From Chloroflexota bacterium (GTDB taxonomy: Bacteria > Chloroflexota > UBA5177 > JANWHV01), in the NCBI GenBank assembly GCA_025450375.1, contig JANWHO010000247.1, positions 1 through 5,166 on the forward strand: a DNA stretch of 5,166 bases, given 5' to 3'. Within the stretch, counting starts at the first letter, position 1, and each line of letters opens with the position of its first letter. The notes under the pieces are model-generated. The model worked only from the letters and a program-made list of their open reading frames with translations. It did no database searches and was not told the origin of the DNA. A program made the translations under genes and the position numbers. This document shows positions 1 to 5,166 of this stretch, piece after piece.

Positions 1-887
1 TGGCCAACACGCTTGAGAGTCTCGGCGCCATGGAGCACTCGATCATCGTCAACGCCAGCGCCTCCGAGTCGGCGGCCCTGCAATTCCTCGCTCCGTATTC
101 AGGCGCCACCATTGGCGAGTACTTCATGGAGCAGGGACGAGACGCTCTCGCGGTCTATGATGACTTGACCAAGCACGCGCAGGCGTACCGTCAGGTGTCG
201 CTACTGTTACGTCGCCCTCCTGGCCGCGAGGCATATCCTGGGGACGTATTCTACCTTCACTCCCGACTGCTGGAGCGCGCGGCTCGGCTCAACGAGCAGT
301 ATGGCGGCGGCTCGCTGACCGCCCTCCCGGTCATCGAGACCCAGCAGGGAGATGTCTCGGCCTACATCCCCACCAACGTCATTTCCATTACCGATGGCCA
401 GATCTTCCTGGAAAATGATCTGTTCTACGCCGGTATCCGGCCCGCCATCAACGTGGGCATCTCCGTTTCCCGCGTGGGCAGCAGCGCCCAGACCAAGGCC
501 ATGAAACAGGTGGCGGGGCGTCTGAAGCTCGATCTGGCCCAATACAGGGAGTTGGCCGCGTTTGCCCAATTCGGTTCCGATCTGGACAAGGCGACCCGCG
601 ATACCCTCAACCGGGGCCAGCACATGACCGAGTTGCTCAAGCAACCGCAGTTCCAACCCCAGACCCTGGAAAAGCAGGTCACCATCCTCTATGCCGGGGT
701 CAACGGCTACCTGGATGACGTACCTCTCGATAAGATGAGCGAGGCCGAGGCGGCCTTTCACCTCTACATCGATCAAAACAACGCGGATCTCCTGGAGGAA
801 ATCCGGACCAAGCAGGCGATCAGCCCCGAGCGCGAGGACGAGCTCAAGAACGCGATCAAGGCGTTCCGCCAGTCATCAGCGTTTTAG
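1..887 (+). CDS. atpA: F1 ATP synthase subunit alpha, C-terminal part (5' end outside window)
   Basis: This is the non-catalytic nucleotide-binding subunit of the F1 head, three copies alternating with beta. The frame is open from the first full codon at position 3, with no start in the window. The 294 residues seen are a little under 60% of a usual alpha subunit of about 500 residues. The Walker B region (VYDDL, near 156-170) is followed by [19 protein letters not shown] and HSRLLERAA. The family signature [10 protein letters not shown] is followed by the arginine finger in SRVG (Arg codon 471-473), which reaches into the beta catalytic site. The tail has the usual [13 protein letters not shown] and RG.....LKQPQ patterns and ends at TAG 885-887. 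The ATG at position 30 is internal Met, not the start. The Walker A loop lies upstream of the window. It is the first visible gene of the atp operon. The identification is secure. Confidence 0.98.
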   Translation, partial: ANTLESLGAMEHSIIVNASASESAALQFLAPYSGATIGEYFMEQGRDALAVYDDLTKHAQAYRQVSLLLRRPPGREAYPGDVFYLHSRLLERAARLNEQYGGGSLTALPVIETQQGDVSAYIPTNVISITDGQIFLENDLFYAGIRPAINVGISVSRVGSSAQTKAMKQVAGRLKLDLAQYRELAAFAQFGSDLDKATRDTLNRGQHMTELLKQPQFQPQTLEKQVTILYAGVNGYLDDVPLDKMSEAEAAFHLYIDQNNADLLEEIRTKQAISPEREDELKNAIKAFRQSSAF

Positions 888-934
888 TCATCCCGAGATG
901 GCAGGCACCAGCGGCGGGCTGGCGGATGATCGGG
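888..934 (+). repeat. Inverted repeats in the atpA-atpG spacer
   Basis: A short GC-rich hairpin lies 20 nt after the atpA stop: CCAGC (908-912) and GCTGG (918-922) around a GGCGG loop. It is enclosed by a second possible pairing, TCATC (888-892) with GATGA (925-929). CCCGA (892-896) could instead pair with TCGGG (930-934). No T-run follows, so this is not a standard terminator. It could stabilise an mRNA end or modulate read-through into atpG. The stems are short and could be chance in GC-rich DNA. Confidence 0.35.
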
Positions 935-965
935 TTTCCGGCTCGCGGTCGCGCGAAATAGATCG

Positions 966-974
966 AAAGGAGGG
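966..974 (+). promoter_or_regulatory. Strong Shine-Dalgarno site for atpG
   Basis: AAAGGAGGG, with its GGAGG core ending 10 nt before the start, is close to a perfect anti-SD match. It fixes the GTG at 984 as the start. No ATG in that frame lies near the conserved N-terminus. Confidence 0.85.
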
Positions 975-983
975 AAGCGGTAC

Positions 984-3286
<2,303 letters not shown>

Positions 3287-3339
3287 GGGCCCCTGGTAAG
3301 GGTGGCCGGCACGCGTCCGACCACCCTCGCATCGGGCCC
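3287..3339 (+). repeat. Nested inverted repeat in the atpD-atpC spacer
   Basis: Directly after the atpD stop, AGGGTGG (3299-3305) pairs with CCACCCT (3321-3327). After one C-A mismatch, CGG (3307-3309) pairs with CCG (3317-3319) around a 7-nt loop. GGGCCC at 3287-3292 and again at 3334-3339 can close an outer stem. No T-run follows, so it is not a standard terminator. A role as attenuator, RNA processing site or 3'-stabilising structure that lowers epsilon relative to beta is plausible inference, since F1 has three beta and one epsilon. Confidence 0.55.
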
Positions 3340-3363
3340 ACGGACATCTACGTCGATAGTGAT

Positions 3364-3368
3364 GAGGA
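3364..3368 (+). promoter_or_regulatory. Moderate Shine-Dalgarno site for atpC
   Basis: GAGGA lies 9 nt before the ATG at 3378. It is weaker than the atpG site, in keeping with lower synthesis of the single-copy epsilon subunit. The GTG at 3371 is out of frame and is not the start. Confidence 0.6.
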
Positions 3369-3377
3369 ACGTGCTTA

Positions 3378-3821
3378 ATGCCCACCCTGAATGTAAAGCT
3401 GGTCACCGCCGAACAAAAGGTGGTGGACGAGCAAGCCGATATGGTGATCGCCCCCGGCGGGGCCGGGGAGATCGGCATCCTGCCCCGGCACATTCCCCTG
3501 ATCACCACGCTCAAACCCGGTGAATTGCGGGTCCGGAGGGGTCAGGAGGAGCAATTGTTCGCGGTCGGAGGCGGATTTCTCGAGGTACGCAACATCGACC
3601 AGGGCAGCGAGGTGATAATTCTCGCCGACTCGGCGGAGCGGGCCGAGGATCTCGACGCGACGCGGGCCGAGGAAGCCAAAAGGCGCGCGCAGCAGTTCAT
3701 GGCCGAAAAGGGCACCTCCGTGGACCAAGCGGCCGCCGCCGCGGCGCTGCAACGGGCGCTCGTTCGCCTCCGCGTCATTGAACGTCGTCGCGGCCACACG
3801 GGACGTCAGCAGCAAGGATAG
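3378..3821 (+). CDS. atpC: F1 ATP synthase subunit epsilon
   Basis: Epsilon binds the foot of gamma, joins it to the c-ring and can inhibit ATP hydrolysis through its C-terminal helices. The N-terminal beta-sandwich (about 1-86) shows the family pattern: LNVKLVTAEQKV, MVIAPGGAGEIGILPRHIPLIT (22-43), LKPGELRVRRG (45-55) and AVGGGFLEV (62-70). The C-terminal helical hairpin starts near residue 87 and contains LDATRA (92-97), matching the I/LDxxRA ATP-binding motif described in the Bacillus PS3 subunit. The second helix is rich in Arg (126, 130, 132, 136-138). At 147 residues it is slightly long because of a polar tail ending GRQQQG and an Ala-rich segment (118-123) in the second helix. It lies 91 nt after atpD and is the last gene of the operon. 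Its stop is 11 bp from the stop of the convergent DUF951 gene. Confidence 0.97.
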   Translation: MPTLNVKLVTAEQKVVDEQADMVIAPGGAGEIGILPRHIPLITTLKPGELRVRRGQEEQLFAVGGGFLEVRNIDQGSEVIILADSAERAEDLDATRAEEAKRRAQQFMAEKGTSVDQAAAAAALQRALVRLRVIERRRGHTGRQQQG

Positions 3822-3832
3822 GCGATCCTGGG

Positions 3833-4078
3833 CTACTCGCCGCCCGGTGGATTCAAGCCGCCACCGGGAAGTGGGGTCACCTCCCCGCGCGCCAGCACCT
3901 TTTTCACCCGCTTCTCCAGGGTTCGCCGTTCCAGGAACACGTGGCGTTGGCAGGTCACGCAGCGGATTCCGATATCCGCCCCCAGGCGATAGACGTCCCA
4001 CTCATAGCCACCACAGGGGTGAGGCTTCCGCAGCCGCAGCCGGTCGCCGATGTGAAAGTCAAACGGCTGAGTTGCCAT
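3833..4078 (-). CDS. DUF951 family small protein
   Basis: A protein of 81 residues with the hallmarks of DUF951 (PF06107), whose function is not established. Visible pattern: F.IGDRLRLRKPHPCGG (8-24), Trp27, RLGADIGIRC (31-40), then VTC at 41-43, a basic helix FLERRTLEKRVKKVL (48-62) and a tail of about 19 residues rich in Gly and Pro. Cys22, Cys40 and Cys43, with His20 and His46 nearby, could bind a metal. That is inference. The family is usually 60-70 residues, so the Gly/Pro tail is extra. The ATG start is supported by a strong GGAGGAGG site. The gene overlaps the end of pyrF by 20 nt and is the last of the minus-strand group. Known relatives occur in Firmicutes and Chloroflexi. I assign no role. 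Confidence 0.92.
   Translation of the reverse strand: MATQPFDFHIGDRLRLRKPHPCGGYEWDVYRLGADIGIRCVTCQRHVFLERRTLEKRVKKVLARGEVTPLPGGGLNPPGGE
3843..3868 (+). terminator. Perfect 8-bp inverted repeat between convergent operons, possible bidirectional terminator
   Basis: CCCGGTGG (3843-3850) and CCACCGGG (3861-3868) form a perfect GC-rich stem with a 10-nt loop, 21 nt after the atpC stop and inside the last codons of the DUF951 gene. A weaker hairpin follows on the plus strand (GGGG 3873-3876 with CCCC 3883-3886). Neither strand has a T-run directly after the stem. A T5 at 3900-3904 is too far from either stem. It is therefore not a canonical intrinsic terminator, but it is the best candidate for an end signal for both transcripts. 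Confidence 0.4.
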
Positions 4079-4916
4079 CCGCCTCCTCCACCCTGGTCAA
4101 TACTGGGTCGAGGCGCCCGCGAAGATCGATGGCGGCAGCCCGCGCGGCCGAGGCAAAATCGGCGCCCTGGCTGGCGTGAATGACTGATCGGCTGGCGCTG
4201 ACCACTACTCGACGCCTTTGATCCGGAGACAGCGCCGCCGCCAGTTCCTCCACCGTTCCTCCCTGAGCCCCGATACCCGGCACCAGGATGGGGGCACGCG
4301 GAGCCAGCTTGGCGGCCCAGGCAAAGGCGCCGCGCTCACGGGCTCCGATCACCAGCCCGGCCTGTCCGCCTTCCAGCCACGGCGCGAAGAGGCGCAGAAC
4401 GCGAACATAGAGTGGTTCTCCCTCCACCAGGAGGTCTTGCAGGGCGCCCGCTCCCGGATTGGAGGTGCGGCACAGCACGAAAGCAAAGCCCTGGGGGTGT
4501 TCGAGAAGGGGCGCCACCGCGTCCGGGCCGAGATAAGGGCTTACCGTGCAAGCATTTGCTCCCAACGCCTCGTAAAGCCCCTCGGCATAGGCGCGGCTCG
4601 TATTGCCGATATCGCCCCGCTTGCCATCCGCGATCACCGGGATCCCATCCGGCACCGCCGCCACCACCTCGGCCAGGGCGGCCACCCCTTCGGCGCCCCA
4701 TCGCTCGAAAAAGGCCAGATTCGGCTTGTAGGCAAGGACCAGATCCGCCGTTGCCTGGATAATCTCCCGGCAAAAGCGCGCCGCTCCCTCCGGCCCCCTG
4801 TATCCCGAGGGAAGGGCACTGGGCTCCGGGTCGAGCCCAATGCACAGGCAACCGTGGCTCGCCCGGCGGGCGGTCAGGGAGGCCACGAACGGCCGCTCGG
4901 GCACTGGTAGACTCAT
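4059..4916 (-). CDS. pyrF: Orotidine-5'-phosphate decarboxylase, type 2
   Basis: PyrF decarboxylates OMP to UMP, the last step of de novo pyrimidine synthesis (EC 4.1.1.23), in the cytosol. The 285-residue TIM barrel is of the longer type 2 form. Visible motifs: CIGLDP (25-30), YKPN with Lys64 on the following strand, the catalytic ADGKRGDIGNT (96-106) with Asp97, Lys99 and Asp102 of the charged tetrad, VSPYLGPDA (125-133), CRTSNPG (149-155), GLVIGA (187-192), the phosphate-loop PGIGAQGG (213-220) and VSASR (239-243). The frame stays open upstream to 5087, but the extra 57 residues are Gly/Arg-rich, resemble nothing and overlap the PHP gene. The ATG at 4916-4914 puts the conserved part near the N-terminus. 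This start overlaps the upstream TGA as ATGA. No good ribosome binding site precedes it, which fits translational coupling. The 3' end overlaps the DUF951 gene by 20 nt. Confidence 0.97.
   Translation of the reverse strand: MSLPVPERPFVASLTARRASHGCLCIGLDPEPSALPSGYRGPEGAARFCREIIQATADLVLAYKPNLAFFERWGAEGVAALAEVVAAVPDGIPVIADGKRGDIGNTSRAYAEGLYEALGANACTVSPYLGPDAVAPLLEHPQGFAFVLCRTSNPGAGALQDLLVEGEPLYVRVLRLFAPWLEGGQAGLVIGARERGAFAWAAKLAPRAPILVPGIGAQGGTVEELAAALSPDQRRRVVVSASRSVIHASQGADFASAARAAAIDLRGRLDPVLTRVEEADGNSAV
4082..4089 (-). promoter_or_regulatory. Strong Shine-Dalgarno site for the DUF951 gene
   Basis: On the minus strand this reads GGAGGAGG and ends 3 nt before the ATG at 4078-4076. The first GGAGG core gives a spacing of 6 nt. 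It lies within the coding sequence for the last residues of PyrF and decides the DUF951 start. Confidence 0.75.
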
Positions 4917-5166
4917 CGCCGCACTCGTGCCAGAAGCTGTTGCGGATTGGTGATCAGCACCTGCTCCAGAAGCGACTCCGGAACCCCTGCCCCGAGCGCC
5001 ACGGAACGGGCCCGCGCCTCGGTGAGCAAATCTCCGGGCGAATGACCATCCGAATCCACCAATAATCGGGCGCCCGCGGCCAGGCACTGTTGCACCACCA
5101 GTCCATTGCTGAGGCAGTGACCGCGGCGCGCGGAGATTTCCACGAATGTGTCGTTGCGCGCCGCCA
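4913..5166 (-). CDS. PHP-domain metal-dependent phosphoesterase, C-terminal end (5' end outside window)
   Basis: The frame is open from the right edge of the window (first full codon 5164-5162) to TGA at 4915-4913, giving 84 residues. They match the end of a PHP-domain protein of the histidinol-phosphatase-like group. Visible are FVEISARRGH, with a candidate metal-binding His, then a helix leading to AGARLLVDSDGHSPGDLL. There the Asp (codon 5050-5048) and His (5044-5042) of SDGH correspond to the last metal-site pair, more often written SDAH. It closes with the common ending TNPQQLLARV. The GTG at 5143 is an internal Val codon, not a start. The substrate cannot be told: histidinol phosphate, nucleotide or other phosphoesters are all handled by PHP proteins. 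It overlaps pyrF by 4 nt and precedes it in the same transcript. Confidence 0.85.
   Translation of the reverse strand, partial: AARNDTFVEISARRGHCLSNGLVVQQCLAAGARLLVDSDGHSPGDLLTEARARSVALGAGVPESLLEQVLITNPQQLLARVRR

Noticed and set aside
3899..3904. Run of five T (3900-3904) as an intrinsic terminator for the atp operon
   Set aside because: The nearest hairpin ends about 11 nt before it, too far for a standard intrinsic terminator, and the run lies within DUF951 coding sequence, where it encodes Lys codons on the other strand.
3375..4001. Minus-strand open frame (208 codons) across atpC and the DUF951 gene
   Set aside because: It is antisense to atpC and out of frame with DUF951, and both of those match known families over their full length.
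4218..4910. Plus-strand open frame (230 codons) opposite pyrF
   Set aside because: The translation is rich in Arg, His, Gly and Pro with no family pattern, while the minus strand encodes a complete PyrF with all catalytic residues.
4917..5087. N-terminal extension of PyrF by 57 residues
   Set aside because: The extension is low-complexity Gly/Arg-rich sequence made by reading the PHP gene in another frame. The ATGA junction gives a better start.

Overview
The window is an ordinary, gene-dense stretch of a GC-rich bacterial chromosome. I see no mobile element, CRISPR array, tRNA or rRNA, and no convincing new system. It holds the 3' part of an F-type ATP synthase operon on the plus strand and three overlapping genes on the minus strand that converge on it.

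The likely source is a GC-rich member of the Chloroflexota, probably environmental or thermophilic. This is an inference at moderate confidence. It rests on a DUF951 protein (a family I know from Firmicutes and Chloroflexi) in high-GC DNA, the type 2 form of PyrF, and the style of the beta and epsilon subunits. I cannot name a genus.

Plus strand, 1-3821: atpA (5' end outside the window), atpG, atpD and atpC, in the canonical order alpha-gamma-beta-epsilon. They encode the catalytic head (alpha, beta) and central stalk (gamma, epsilon) of F1. The atpG-atpD gap is only 14 nt, while atpA-atpG (96 nt) and atpD-atpC (91 nt) are longer and contain inverted repeats that may tune subunit ratios. Every junction has a recognisable ribosome binding site. 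Epsilon carries the LDxxRA motif linked to ATP binding in this subunit. Beta has an altered nucleotide-pocket loop.

Minus strand, 5166-3833: the C-terminal end of a PHP-domain metal-dependent phosphoesterase (its 5' end lies beyond the right edge), pyrF for orotidine-5'-phosphate decarboxylase, and a small DUF951 protein. The first two overlap by 4 nt (ATGA) and the last two by 20 nt, so they are almost certainly co-transcribed and translationally coupled. Only 11 bp separate the atpC and DUF951 stops. A perfect 8-bp inverted repeat just inside the DUF951 3' end is the best candidate for a shared transcription end point, although it lacks a T-run on either strand.

There is no gene-free stretch longer than 300 bases.
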